Assembly (NCBI GenBank): GCA_004431415.1
Contig: QPMI01000626.1
Location: 248,001-312,000 of the forward strand
Reading direction: 5' to 3'
Length of the DNA stretch: 64,000 bases
Source: Cyanophora paradoxa
Lineage: Eukaryota > Glaucocystophyceae > Cyanophorales > Cyanophoraceae
The translations under genes and the position numbers were made by a program. The first letter of the stretch is position 1; each line of letters begins with the position of its first letter. The notes beneath the pieces were generated by a model. That model was given only the letters and a program-made list of their open reading frames with translations, searched no databases and was not told where the DNA came from. Positions 35,681-48,123 of the stretch are shown in pieces.

Positions 35681-35967
35681 CGGGCTGCGGCGCCGCGCGG
35701 CCGCGGGTCCGGCCGCACTGCGGCAGCTAGCTAGGAGCTAGCCTAGTAGACTCTGCAGCTGTAAGCTATGAGCTGACTAGTGTTTACGAGGTCAGGATAG
35801 AGCACAAAGAGCCTCGGGGACGGGGGAATCAAAGCCTGGCGGCGGCGGCGGCCGCCGGGCCCATATGTACGGCACGCGTACGCGTACGGCGCACAAGTAC
35901 TGCAACTTTTGATCCGAGCGAGTCCGACCGACGCCGGTTCGACTCCGAACTCTTCCCGAGATATTCG
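35681..35967. other. Short intergenic region
   Basis: Between the stop of the membrane protein gene and the ATG at 35,968. It contains gctagctaggagctagc and a ggttcgactcc phrase at about 35,937 that resembles a tRNA T-arm, but no other tRNA part is present. Confidence 0.4.
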
Positions 35968-38900
35968 ATGCTGGCCTTCGCGGGGCTCCCGGCGGCTCCG
36001 GCCGTGCCGCGCAGCGCACCGGCCACCGTAGCCGTGACGCATGCCAGCGTGCGGCAGCCGCCGGCGCCTCGGGCCGCGCTCGCGAGCCGCACGCCGCGCT
36101 CCTTCCTCGGAGCGCGGCCGGGGTTCTTCAGCGGCTCCGTGGCCTTCGAGCGGCAGCTAGCGCTCCGCCGCGACCAGCAACCCTCCCGAATCGCCGCGCA
36201 CGCGTCGGCGTCGTTAGAGGACATGCAGGCCCGGCTCGCAGCGAGCACAATCATGAAGACGGGGCGGCCGGCCCTCGACGATGAGATCGCGAAGTTTGTC
36301 GTCGCTGCTCTCAAGGACGACGATGCGCTGGTTCGCTCGGCGGCTCGGCGGTCGGCGCGGAGCTGTCACGCCGCTCACGCGCCGGCTGCACGTCGCAGAT
36401 CGCGGCAGCGAAGGAGCTGAGGAAGGTGGCGGTCGCTGCAGAAGATTCGTACATGGTCGGGCAGGTCCGCCCCCCGGGAACGAACCAGAACGAGGCACGC
36501 CGGCCGAACCGCCCACGCCGCCGCTCGCCGCCGCGCAGGTCCTCTGCCGAGCGGCGCGCGTCATCGCACACGAGCTGCAGCTCATCGAACGGTGCGGCGG
36601 CCCTCTCCGGATCCGAAGCCGCGAAGCCCGCCGCGCGGCCCGCCGCATCGCTCAAGCTTAGACCCTCGGCCCGCGCGCGCCTCGCAGCGCCGAAGCGGTG
36701 GTTTACAAGGGCGCGCCCGCGGCGGAGTTTGCAGCATCCCCGCAGCTCATCATGCCCATCATCTCCTTCTTCGTCGCCCGCGACGGTGCTTGCTTTGCTC
36801 GCGTTCGCGCATCCGTTCCCGTACCCCGGCCGATCAATCCCCCGTACAGACTTCGACAAGTGGGCGAAGGCGTACGCGTTTTACGCGGAGTCGGCCAGCG
36901 CAGAGGCCGCCGGCACGGCGGCGATGGAGGCCGCCAAGGTGCCCCCGTACCCCCCTCGCGGCCCCGCCCCGACGAACTCGCCCGAACGCGTACCCACTTA
37001 GGCCTCGTCGGGAGAGCGCGGCATCGTTCGCCCGCTGAGCGAACCCTTCGAGCCCCTGCAGTCCAAGGTCTCGTACCCCCGCCACAGGCCCAATCTATTC
37101 TTAGTTTCGAATCGGATCCGCGTACCCCGCAGGTGGCGGCGGGCCTTTGTATGCGGAGAGAGTTTGCGACGGCGCGGGCGGCGCTGCCGCCCAACTCCCG
37201 CCAGTACGGCTGGTTCGCCCGGGGCGCACCCTCCCTTCCCACCCCCCCCCCCCCCCCCCCCCCTCCATTCTACGTATGAGGCCTCTTTCCGGCCTCGTCC
37301 CGTGTCCCCCGTCCCCACCCTGTACGCCCTCGCTCCCCCAACCGTGCGCGTACCCCTCCAGGTGCTGCCTTTACGCGATCGGGAACCTGCTGGTACCCCG
37401 CCCCCGCCCCTCCCCCGCCCCCCTCCTGGCCCCCTCCGATCCCGGTACCCAGGTGCTGGCCCTGGGCGGGGGCTCCCACGTGGGCGAGATCCTCAACCCG
37501 GCGTACCCCATCACCCCCAAGGACGTGCGCTCACCCGCCCCACCCTATTCGTCCGCCCCTCCCCCTTAACCAGCCCGGCCCGCCCTTCAGGTGCCGGGGC
37601 GGCTGCGTCCGATCGTGCAGGAGTTCGCGTCGGTCGAGGAGCTCGGCTCCACCCGCTGCAACATGGTCCGACCCGCCCAGCGCCCCCGCCCCGCCCCGCC
37701 CCACCCCACCCGCCCCGCCCGCCCAGCGCCCCCCAGCGCCCCACCCCGCCTCGCAATCAAGCAAGCTCCGCCCGCCCCGCCCCGCCCGCCCCACCCCACC
37801 CCGCCCCGCCCAGCGCCCCCCAGCGCCCCACCCCGCCTCGCAATCAAGCAAGCTCCGCCCGCCCCGGCCCGCCCCGCCCCGCCCCGCCCGCGCTTGCAAG
37901 ACAGCGAGGAGGGGTAGAGGCTCCATCCGCGCGGGAGAGAGACGCGCACCACGCGCCGCCGACCTCCCTTAGAACCCCTCCTATCTCCCTCTCTCGCCGA
38001 CCTCCCCGAGGGATCTAGGCAATCCAAGCGATCTCTTCCGACCCAAGCGCCTCCCCCGCTCCCCGCCCTCCTGACGCCGCCCCCCCAGGTTGCCGACTGG
38101 GCGCTGCGGCTGCTGCGGAGCAACCTGCCGCCCGAGAAGGCCCTCCCCGCCCTCGACCTCATCGTGCCCCTCTTCGACGAGGTGCGAGCGGCCCTAAGAA
38201 GAAGCTTAAGATGCCGCCGCCTAAGGCCCCGCCCCGCCGCGATGAAGCCTAGGAGCTCCAGCTCTAGCTCCAGCTCTAGCTCTAGCGCCAGCCCCTCTTC
38301 GACGAGGTGCGAGGTGGAGCGAGCTAGTGCTGCGGCCCTCGGGGCGCGACGCGCGGGGCGTCTAGCTCTAGGCCCTCCCCGTATCCCCGGCGCCTCCCAC
38401 CCCCCTGGAGCTCCTGCCGCCGAGGCTCCCAGGAGCCTTGCTCCAGCCCCACCTCCAGCTCCAGCTCAGGCCCCTTCGCCCTCGACCTCGTCGCTATATT
38501 TAGCTCCAGGCGCCCCGCGCCCCCGGAGCTCCTGCCCTCTGTTCTAGCCGGCCTCCCCGCCCGCCTCGCCCCGCATCGCCTCTGTTCTCGCGCCCCCCGC
38601 GCCCCGCCGGCTAGCTTGCGCGGGCTAGCTAGCTAGCCAGCGAGCTGGCCGGCTCCCTTTCCGCCCGCCTCGCCTCGCCTCTGCTCTCGCCGGCCGGCTG
38701 ACCGGCGCGCTCGGCCCCGCCCTCCCTCCGCGCAGGTGGGCCACCGGCACGACGTGATGCGGGGGGCGCTGGCGTTCGCCCGCGAGTCGGGCACGGGGCC
38801 CCGCCTCGCCGAGGAGGCCCTCGCACGGGTGCGCCGACGCGAGCGGGGTGTAGAAGCGGGGCGGCTCGCTGGGCCGTCCCCCCGCCTGGAGCGTCCGCCC

Positions 38901-41900
38901 CTCTGGCCCACCCCAGACTTAGGCCGAGGCTCCTAGCGGGCCTTAGACTTCGACTTGGTGGCTCTATGCTCGCCCCGCGCCGAGCTGACGCCGCCTCGCC
39001 CCGCCGCCCCCTTCCCCCCCTGCGCGCGCTCTACACCGCCCGCTTCCAGCTACTCTACTCACCGATAGCGCCGCATCCATCCACCCGTCTGACGCTCGCC
39101 GCTCTTTCGTGCGCAGTTCGTGCCGGAGTTCGACGACCCGGCGCGGGGCCCGGGGATCGCGCCGGGCACGCTCTTCGACTTCGCGGCCGAGGTCGCCCAT
39201 GCCTACACCGCCACGCCCCCGGAGGTGCGAGGCTGGGGTCGGATAGGATAGGACGGGGGGCGGGCTCGGGTAGGATGCGCCGGCTTAGCACCGAGAAGCT
39301 CCCGGCATGCGAGGCGGCTCTAGGGGGCTGGGGGCGAGGCTAGTGTTGGGCACGCCTACACCGCCACGCCCCCCGAGGTCCGCCTGCCCCCGAGGGCTGA
39401 GGGCCGAGGGCTCGCGTGGGTGGATAGGTTCACGGGCTAGCTGAGGGTCGTAGTGCAACTGCGAGGGGTCGGCCCGCCGGCCTAGCACCCAGAGGCCGCT
39501 GGCATGCGATGGGCCTCGAGGGACTGTGGGCTTGGATGGGTCGCCTCCCGAAGGCCCCTTGCTTGCGGCGCCCCTCGCTCGCTCGCTCGCCGGCGCCGCG
39601 CGCTGACGCGCCGGCGCCGGCAGCTGCTGCAGGCGGCGGCGGCGGCGGCGGCGGCGCCCTCGGCGGGGGCGGCCCTGGACCGGGCCTCGTACCTGCGTGC
39701 GCCCGCCGCCCGGGACGGTTAGAGTTGATAGAGGACACCCAGTGCAAGCAAGTCTTGCCCGACAGGGCAGAGTCTTAACTCTACCGCCACACCTAAGCCA
39801 CCTTAGGCTATCTCCCGGCAGAGTCTTAACTCTACCGCCACACCTAAGCCACCTTAGGCTATCTCCCGGCAGAGTCTTAACTCTACCGCCACACCTAAGC
39901 CACCTTAGGCTATCTCCCGGCAGAGTCTTAACTCTACCGCCACACCTAAGCCACCTTAGGCTATTTCTCCGCCCGGGACGGTTAGAGTTGATAGAGGACA
40001 CCCAGTGCAAGCAAAGCCACGCGTGCCGGCCGGCACAGCCTAGCCTTAATTAACTCTACCGCCACACCTAAGCCACCTTAGGCTATTTCTCCGCCCGGGA
40101 CGGTTAGAGTTGATAGAGGACACCCAGTGCAAGCAAAGCCACGCGTGCCGGCCGGCACAGCCTAGCCTTAATTAACTCTACCGCCACACCTAAGCCACCT
40201 TAGGCTATTTCTCCGCCCGGGACGGTTAGAGTTGATAGAGGACACCCAGTGCAAGCAAAGCCACGCGTGCCGGCCGGCACAGCCTAGCCTTAATTAACTC
40301 TACCGCCACACCTAAGCCACCTTAGGCTATTTCTCCGCCCGGGACGGTTAGAGTTGATAGAGGACACCCAGTGCAAGCAAAGCCACGCGTGCCGGCCGGC
40401 ACAGCCTAGCCTTAATTAACTCTACCGCCACACCTAAGCCACCTTAGGCTATTTCTCCGCCCGGGACGGTTAGAGTTGATAGAGGACACCCAGTGCAAGC
40501 AAAGCCACGCGTGCCGGCCGGCACAGCCTAGCCTTAATTAACTCTACCGCCACACCTAAGCCACCTTAGGCTATTTCTCCGCCCGGGACGGTTAGAGTTG
40601 ATAGAGGACACCCAGTGCAAGCAAAGCCACGCGTGCCGGCCGGCACAGCCTAGCCTTAATTAACTCTACCGCCACACCTAAGCCACCTTAGGCTATCTCT
40701 CGGCGGCGCCCTCGGTGGGGGCGGCCCTGGAACGCGCCCAGGCCGCCATCTCCGCCGGCGACCGCATGAAGGTGCGCCGACGAGCGGGCGGGCGAACATG
40801 GGCGGGGTGGAGTCCGGGCCGATACATAGTTTGGTTTGATTAGACGGGGGAGGGCGACCGCATGAAGGTGCGGGCGGGCAGCGACCGCATGAAGGTGCGC
40901 GCGGGCGGGCGGGTGAACATGGGCGGGGTGGCATGCCGAGGACGCCGCGGCCGAGGACGCCGCGTGTCTAAAAAGCTAGGCCGCCGCCGCGTATTCTAAG
41001 ATGCTACGATGCCACGCGCCCGCCCGCCCGCCTCCCTGCCCTCTCTCGCGCGACCCGCTCGAGCCCTGACCCGCCCTCCCCCTCGCCCCCGCAGGAGCTG
41101 CTGGTGCGGGCCGGCCGCACCGCCGAGGACGCCGAGGACCTCCGCAAGGTGAGCTGGGACCTAGAAGGACCGGGATAGATAGATAGATAGACCTGCGCAG
41201 ATATCTAGAAAGCAGCTAGATATCTAGAAGGATGAGAGATAGATAAATAGATAGATATCTAGAAGGACCGCCGAGGACGCCGAGGAACTCCTCAAGGTGA
41301 GGGAGGGGATCTTTCCCTAGACCCCTAGAATCCCCTAGATCCCTTTCGGGGGATCCGGGTACTTCTAGATCCCCTAGATCCTTCCCTAGATCCCTAGGTC
41401 TACCTTGAAGGCGACGAAGGTGAGAGAGGGGATCCGCGTAGAAGTCCCAGAAGATAGAAGATAGATAGATAGATAGATCGATATCTAGAAGGACCTGAAC
41501 AGATAAATAGATAGATTTACGGCCTAGACCTACCTACCAGGCGACGAAGCTCGATTCCGCCTACTGACCCCTCGCCTTCCCCGTAAGCTCGTCGGCATGC
41601 TGGAGGGCGTGCTGCGGTACCCCGGCGTGGGCGCCGGCGCCGCCTGGGCCCTCTTCGAGGCCCTCAAGGCCCGCTACGCCTCAGGCGCCTCCGCCTTCGA
41701 AATGGTACGGTAACCCCCCCTTATCTAATCAAACCAAACCACGTATCGATATCTATCTTCTAACTATCTATCTATCCCATCATCTTTCTCAGGACGGGTA
41801 CGTCTCGCGCTGGACTTCGTCCCTGGCGGACTTCGCCATCTCGCGCGCCTCGCCCTTCGCGCCCGTGGACGAGTCCGGGCGGCGCGCGGGGCCCGGGACC

Positions 41901-43673
41901 CATCCCCCTTCCCCTTCTTCTTCTTCCCCTTCTTCATCCTCCTCGGACGGCGGGGACGGGGACGGGGACGGGGACGCCGCTGCGGCGCCGGCGCCGGCGT
42001 CGCAGCAGGACCGGGCGCCCCGGCAGGGCACCATCGGTCCGCCCTCCCCGTCCGCTCTTTCTTCTCCCCTTCCTCACTCCCCCTCCCCTCTCCCGCAGCG
42101 CGTGCGAAGTGGGCGCTGGCGGAGCTGAAGCGGGTGGAGGAGGCCTCGGCGGGGCTCGTCGACGCCGTTACACTGGACCAGGTGCGAGGAGAGAAGGGGG
42201 GGCGTGTGGGGGGGGGGGGGGGGGGGGGGGGGGGCGGCGGGGCGGCGCGACGAGGAAACCGAGTGGGGGCCGCGGCGGGCCCCGAGGGCGCGGGGGCGAG
42301 GCGCTGCAAGTTCGGGAGAGAAGCGCGAGGCTGGGGGGGCCTGATCTGATCTGATCTAGTCTGATCTGATCTGATCTGATCTGACCCCTTCGCTCGCAGC
42401 TCCGGTGGCTTCGCAAGTCCATCGCCATGGTTGTCTGGCCCCAGAACGTGTGCCCTAACCCCCCCCCCCCCCCCCCCCCCCCCGGCTCCCTCCCCCTCAC
42501 AACGCCCCCCCTCCCGCAGTTCGACAGCTGCATGGAGTGGCTGCGCGAGAAGCAGCGGGCGGGCAGGACGGGCCCCGTCCGCGCCTACTCCGCCCTCGTC
42601 CGGTACCCCCGTTCCCTCTCTTCCCCTCCCCATAACAGATTCTGACTCTGTACCCCCCAGCGCCGTGGACAGCCGCCCCTCCTGGGAGCGCGCCTGCGCC
42701 GTCGCGGATCTGCTCGAGGGCGCCCACCGCGTCGGCCAGACCCGTCTCTGGGTACGCGCTTCATCCCGTACCCCCTTCTCTTCCCCCCCCCCGGGTGGGG
42801 CCACCTCTTACGCTTTCGGCGCAGTCGTCGTCGAAGGCGGCGCGCCTGTGGCTCGCCGTGCGCTCCTACTCGCGCGCGTGGACCGCCATTCGGGCCGCGG
42901 AGAAGGGTGCGGGCCCTCGGAAATTCTTTGCCTTTCCCGCCTGAATTCATCGATATCTGATCCGATCCAATCTTTTTTCCTCGCAGACTACGATGAGCGG
43001 CTGGCTCAGACGGGCGGCGTACCCCTCGCCGGCGACGACGAGCAGCTCCGGTACCCCCCTTCTCGGCGTTTCGTCGGTTCGCGCTCGGCTGATGCTGAGG
43101 GGGTACGTGTACAGTTTCATGTACGAGTCGGTGGTGCTGGCGATTCTTGCACCGGCGCCGGCCGTCCCCGGCGAGCGGAGGGACAGCCGCGCCGACCGGC
43201 GGGCCGAGGGCGAAGGGTCGCTCGAGTCGGCCGAGTCGAACCGGAGGCAGCAGCCGTCGTACCCCTCCTCCGCTTCCTCGCCCTCCTCCTCGCCCCCCTC
43301 CTCCTCGAGCTCCGCCTCGTCCTCTGCGGCGGCGGCGGAGGGGGTACAGGACCAGAGGCGGGAGAGCCCGGAGCCTCTGGGCCTGGCCCAGGGCGTCGCG
43401 CGGCGCGCCCGGCGGCGCAACATCTCCCTCCACCAGTCCGTCCTCTCATGCCTCGCCCGCGCCGAGCGCGCCCAGGGCGCCACCCCCACGTACCCGTACC
43501 CCTCCTCGTCCTCTTCCCCCTCCCCCTCCTCACCCGCCCCGTCCGAGGGGGCGGGCGGTCGCGAGAGGCCCGCGGCGGCGCCGGTCGGCCGGGCGGCCTC
43601 GCCGCGGCCGCGCGGGGCCGGCGGGGCCGGCGCGGGGCGGCGCCCCTACCCCCCTCGCCCCCGCTACCAGTAG
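35968..43673 (+). CDS. Large helical-repeat-like protein with transit-like N-terminus (25 or more exons)
   Basis: Not recognised. The ATG at 35,968 opens an Ala/Pro/Arg-rich N-terminus without acids (MLAFAGLPAAPAVPRSAPAT) like a plastid transit peptide. After it come many short exons that read as amphipathic helices, for example TGRPALDDEIAKFVVAALKD, DFDKWAKAYAFYAESASAEA (about 36,855), MRREFATARAALPPNSRQYG, VADWALRLLRSNLPPEKALP (about 38,090), HDVMRGALAFARESG (about 38,750), PGTLFDFAAEVAHAY, LERAQAAISAGDRMK (about 40,728), GMLEGVLRYPGVGAG (about 41,596), WALAELKRVEEASAG (about 42,113), FDSCMEWLREKQRAG (about 42,520), DSRPSWERACAVADLLEG (about 42,666) and NISLHQSVLSCLARAERAQG (about 43,415), ending at a stop at 43,671. 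The style suggests a TPR- or PPR-like solenoid, which would fit organelle RNA work, but no repeat consensus could be proven. It could also be two adjacent genes. Confidence 0.5.
39767..39970 (+). repeat. 51-bp tandem repeat, four units, intronic
   Basis: Units start at 39,767, 39,818, 39,869 and 39,920 and are practically identical. Each contains cctaagccaccttagg, an imperfect palindrome. The array lies in an intron of the long helical gene, directly before the 122-bp array with which it shares its core. Confidence 0.9.
39971..40702 (+). repeat. 122-bp tandem repeat, six units, intronic
   Basis: Units start at 39,971, 40,093, 40,215, 40,337, 40,459 and 40,581, with a partial unit at about 39,707. 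Each contains a gcccgggac segment, the palindrome gtgccggccggcac and the core shared with the 51-bp array. Copies are essentially identical, so expansion is recent or homogenised. The array is bracketed by two versions of a coding phrase (gcgccctcggcgggggcgg at 39,655 and its variant at 40,697), which suggests it grew at an exon edge. Confidence 0.9.
41170..41540 (+). repeat. GATA/TCTAGAAGG microsatellite patches, intronic
   Basis: Runs of gata and gataaata alternate with tatctagaagg and ccctagatcc phrases within introns of the long helical gene. Confidence 0.7.
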
Positions 43674-44239
43674 CCCCGCGGGGCCCTAGCGGCCTGCCCC
43701 CCCTTTTCTCAGAGTCTCTAGAGCGCGACGAACCGCGTACGCCCCACCCGCTTTCGCGCACCGACAGAACGTCGCAATGTAGGTCTGAAAACTAAAAACG
43801 AGGCCCGCGGTTCGCTTCTTCCATCAATTTGAACACTGTGCGAAAATGGACGCAAAAATGGACACGTCGCATCGATACACCACGGCACATGTATCAATGT
43901 TCTACTTGACGTGCCCTTCCGACAGGTCAGCTATCCAGCCGATCGCGAAGACGCTAGCTAGGTGCCGGCCTTGCGTCGCTCAGTATGGGAGGTTCGCCTG
44001 AGTGGGGGAGACATGGTTTCCGGTGATAGCCGTAGCCAGTCCCACGCGCCTACCCCTTGATCAACCCCACGTCATCCCTCATTGCAGCTGCTGCATGTGA
44101 TCGTGAGCGACGAATTCGAAGGCCCGATGTTGATTATTACTGTATATATATGTAGGCATAATCATGAATCACACCCTGCTTAATTATAAAGTTTGATTAT
44201 AAGCTTGCAATTTCAGTTGACGCAAGCACACAACGTGCT
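43674..44239. other. Intergenic region, 3' side of the helical gene
   Basis: The first about 140 bases (3' untranslated part, including aggtctgaaaa) are duplicated near 52,250-52,390. The rest is AT-richer with no gene. Confidence 0.45.
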
Positions 44240-44665
44240 GGCAATGCATCGCAGCTGCAGTCGCACGACGTGTAGGCAACTGGATGCATAATTATATAAT
44301 GCACATGTACAATCGATATCGGCCGCGGGGTCAAAATGGATCCGGAAGGGGACCCGGGAACGTCGACGGAGGAGAAGAGGGAGCCGGGGGGAAGGCCCAG
44401 GTCTAGAGGGATATACGTGGATCTAGATCTAGGGGCAGCCTGGCAGCGCGGCCCGGCAGCGGGGCAGCTCTTCAATTCGGGTCGGCTTGCGGTGCCGAAG
44501 CTTATAATTATCAAGGTGCATGGGAGACCTGGCCATGGTGACCACAGACCTGGTCATGGTGACCACAATGAACCCTTCTTGAAACGACTGGATCCACTTT
44601 ATTCTTGCAATTGACGTCGACCGTGCACCTGATGCTCGAATTACAAGACCGGTACACTTCTTGAT

Positions 44666-46024
44666 ATCGAAAACGTCGATAACGTCCGACGGTCGTTGTT
44701 CGGAACACCAAAACCACGCAATCATCGAATGGTTCTAGATTTAACGATGGCAACGTCCTTGCTGTTTCGCTGAAGAGAATCTATAGATAGGCTTGCAAAA
44801 GCTTTCGTCCTGAAGAATCGGCGACTACAAATTATAAGCCCCGCCAGCATGCACAGCTCTATATATATTGCAAGGGGGGAATTCGAAGGGGGCCCCCTTG
44901 CTTCCCGTTCCCTCGCTTCAGCCAAAAGTTTTCTACGAGGCCGTTTTCGAGGGCCAGTCTGCAACGAAAATGTGGGCCAGTCTGCAACGAAAATGTCTTT
45001 TATTCGCGTTCGGATTGGCTCGGTGGACCGGTCAGCTCTCGACTTTCGAGCGTCGAATTCGAGGGGAAAAAGTGGTTTTCGAGGGGAAAACTAACTTCTC
45101 TCTCTAACTCCGGTCTTCGAATTCCTTGCGCGGTTCTGCATGGAACCAGTTCTCCCTAGCTGTCTCCTCTAGACTTCGGCTTCCTCGCAGTGCGTCGCGT
45201 ACGCCTTGCTCTTCGTTGCGCGGTTCTGCATGGAACCACTTCTCTCTACCTGTCAACGTCTCCTCTACTAGGCTAGATTTCCGCCTAGAAACTGCTTGCG
45301 TTGCTGCCTGCGCCGCTGCAGCTGATCGCAGCCGAGCACGCCCGGCCGGCCAGATCTAGACCGTACTCTCTCGCTGCGCTTATATCGAGCTTATATCGAG
45401 CTTATATTGCAGAACCGCGTGTGCCGGCCGAGCACGCCGGCCGGGCCGGGCGCTCGGCGCTCTTGTTGCGATCGGCACCCGGACAGCAGACTAGCTATAT
45501 ATAGTTCGTGTGCTGCGCACGACGTGGCGCTTGTCCGCTCATTCGGCACCCCGCGTGCGCCCTGTGTTGCGCCGCGTGCACGTGCGTGCGCCCCCGCCGC
45601 TTGCCACCCGCTGAATCTGGCCTTTCATTCAGGCTTTTCTTTATTCGGTTAGATCGCAGCGTCTGCTTATCAGCCCTTTTCTATTCTTTTCAATCATATA
45701 TAATCTGTGTCTATCTTTACTACTTCAACCTGCCGCGCGCGCTGGGCCGGGGTCGATCTACATCTGCCCCGTGCATGTTCGTGCCACTACTACTCTTTCA
45801 TTAGATCCCGATCCCCCCCTTGCACCCCCGGCGCGCCAAACGCGGCCGGGCCCCTAGTATGCGAACCGTTCGTGCCTCTCTGGTGCGAGCTCGAGGTGGC
45901 ATTAAGTTACGGAACTGGGGGGCGGATCGAAGGCCGATGCATGCGCACATCGATCATCGGATATATATCGATATGATATCGCTCTCGAAAATTCGAGCTC
46001 GAGTCTCTATACCGAGCACTCGAG
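44666..46024. other. Arm-specific 1.36-kb segment within the left arm
   Basis: Present only in the left arm. It contains two copies of a ttgcgcggttctgcatggaac phrase (about 45,126 and 45,216) and a doubled cagtctgcaacgaaaatg (about 44,956 and 44,980). No open frame is convincing. Either an insertion in the left arm or a deletion in the right arm; no clear target duplication is visible. Confidence 0.5.
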
Positions 46025-46293
46025 TATAAGTACTTCTGCAATTTACCCCCAAAATGGAAAAGTTGGCGTCGCGCACATGCATGCCAGCTTTCCCGTAATA
46101 TCGCTATCATCATCCGTTCGGCGGGTATCTCTCGCAAGAGCTCGCTAGCTTACGGCTGTGGCCAGCGCAAGATATCTTGCATTAAGTACGACTGCATGCG
46201 TCGACAAAATTGAAACGGCAATTGCGAATGTCTGACCGTCGGACGTCGACGTCGACGTCTACCTCGGACACAGCTTAAAGCTGACACATGATT

Positions 46294-47422
46294 CTAAGCA
46301 CAGATCTCGGCGTCCACGGCGTAGCATTCGGCCTCGAGCACCTGCATACGATGCGAAGTCCGTGTGCAATGGAGAGCATGATCAGCTCAAATTAAAGTGA
46401 ACCCGAACTCGGCAAATTGGGCGGGCATGCAGAGCGCACCGCAGCCTCAGCCTCCAGCTCGGCGTCGAGCTCCGCGGCGTCCATCTCGGCTTCAACAATC
46501 TGTTCGCGATCGTGTGCATATTAGTTCTCAGAGCCTTGTACGCCGTGACGATACTACATTATATCAATTAACTAATCGGCGCAGGCGCGGCCTTAGCGCT
46601 AGCGGGCAAAGATCCAGCTTTGTCTGATTAAGTTTTGCTGTGATATCGATCACGATGAAGTGCGCACCTGGGCCTCGGCGTCAAGCAAATAACCCATCAG
46701 AGAGTACGTGGGAGATGAATCGATCGGGAACGCATTCGGAAAGTTCGTGCAATCTTGGCCATACGACATTGACTTCCCGCCGGTGGCCTTGCACATCTCA
46801 CCAGCCAGTTCAGTCGCGTCGGTGTTGATTTCCCAGAGGACAGTTTGGACCGTCGACGGCGCAGCGCCGCAAGAGCCATAACTGTAACACTTGACCTCTG
46901 ATTCGGAGATATATAGTGATCATGAGTGATCAATCTGCGAAGAGATGCAAATTTAAACTGAAAACGACGCACTCCCTCCAACATTGCCCATGTTGTCAGA
47001 GTACGATCTGCATGCATGCGCATGAGCGAAAACCATCATGGCATTAATATTATAGAGATTGAATGCATAGTTCCATAGTATTAGTATGCATACTACGGTA
47101 CGTTAACATAAGGTATGTTACACGTTCCTTGTGAACGTTCAATTAATATTGCAACGCGAACGCATACGTTTAGCGCGCGAAGCGATCTATAGCTAGTGAT
47201 CGCGCGTTAGCGGTCGACGTCCTAAGCTTGACGGCGTCCGCGAATATCGATATCTCAGCTTATAATTGCGATACGCCGCGGCGCTAATTATATAAGGGTG
47301 TCCGACGGTCGTCGGATATCGATGCGCCAAGGATCGGAGCTCACCGTGCGGGTAGAGGCGATCGAGATGAAGAGACCGGCGAGAATCGCGCCGATCAGAG
47401 CTAGACAGAGGCGAACTTGAAA
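46294..47422 (-). CDS. Small membrane-anchored protein with EAE-rich micro-exon tail, left copy
   Basis: Mirror copy of the gene at 49,650-50,772. The exon 47,345-47,422 (78 nt) encodes a hydrophobic anchor (VRLCLALIGAILAGLFISIA); the central exon lies at about 46,690-46,885, and the last two short exons end at a stop at 46,294-46,296. One base differs from the right copy upstream of the central exon (tttaaattt versus tttaaatgt region). Start codon and the link between anchor exon and central exon are not resolved. Confidence 0.4.
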
Positions 47423-48013
47423 CTGCGGCAAGCTTTAAGAAGCTGTCGCACACTGCGGCAGCAATGAAGATCGCAACGCGAATCGAAACCGTGGCTTTTT
47501 TCCTGCTGGCTCCTGAGAGGCGCCGGCGCCGGCGCGCGCGCGGTGCCGGCGCCTGCGCCTTCGGGGCCCGGGCGGCTCGAAAAAGCTCGAAAAGGCCGCG
47601 GCTGCAGCTGATCATGAAGCCTGAACCGAGGCTGAACCTTAGTCATGAATCAGGCTGCTGTGCCAGCCACTGCCAGGCTGCCAGCTCAGCGGCTGCAGGC
47701 TGCAGGCTGCAGCTGGCAGCCTGCAGGCGTGTCGGCCCACTGTCGGGTAGACGGTAAAAAAAGAGATGTGGAAGAACTCCGCAGCTTTTTTTCGCCTGGC
47801 TCCTGAGAGGTGCTGCCGGCGCCGGCTGGCTCGAAACGGTCGACGGCGCACCGGTTCGTGAAACGTTTCCCTTCAAATGAAATGGAGCTAACCAATAGAC
47901 TGCAAGCTTCATCAATTCCTGGGACACTACTCGGAAGCCAATGACTTGGCAATAGGTACCAGCTATAGCTTTGTTTTTGACGTAATATGCTAGGCTATTG
48001 GCTCGCTCTGCTC

Positions 48014-48093
48014 TGCTCTTTATGCCCCCTGGGCAGCCCCCGCAGTGCTGGTGTCTAGAGATCTAGACTGTGGCCGGTAATTCACCAAAAAAA
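48014..48093 (+). mobile_element. Second SINE-like copy, present in the left arm only
   Basis: About 80 bases with no counterpart in the right arm (49,050-49,065). They end gtggccggtaattcacc plus A run, the same 3' end as the insertion at 19,920-20,043. It is probably 5'-truncated. No clean target duplication is seen here. Confidence 0.55.
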
Positions 48094-48123
48094 TATAACT
48101 TATTACTGATGACACAAGCGGAC

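Larger units (their letters stand above)
44240..48123. repeat. Large inverted repeat, left arm
   Basis: 44,240-44,665 pairs with 51,030-51,432 and 46,025-48,123 pairs with 49,019-51,030 in opposite orientation, with very few mismatches in the inner part. Bases 44,666-46,024 have no partner in the right arm. The arm carries one copy of the membrane-anchored gene and a SINE-like insert. Confidence 0.85.

Noticed and set aside
35925-35955. tRNA-like ggttcgactcc phrase
   Set aside because: It resembles a T-arm, but no box A, anticodon arm or acceptor pairing is present nearby.
40656-40934. CRISPR-like array suggested by regular repeats at 39.8-40.7 kb
   Set aside because: Units are contiguous minisatellites without variable spacers, and the context is a eukaryotic intron.
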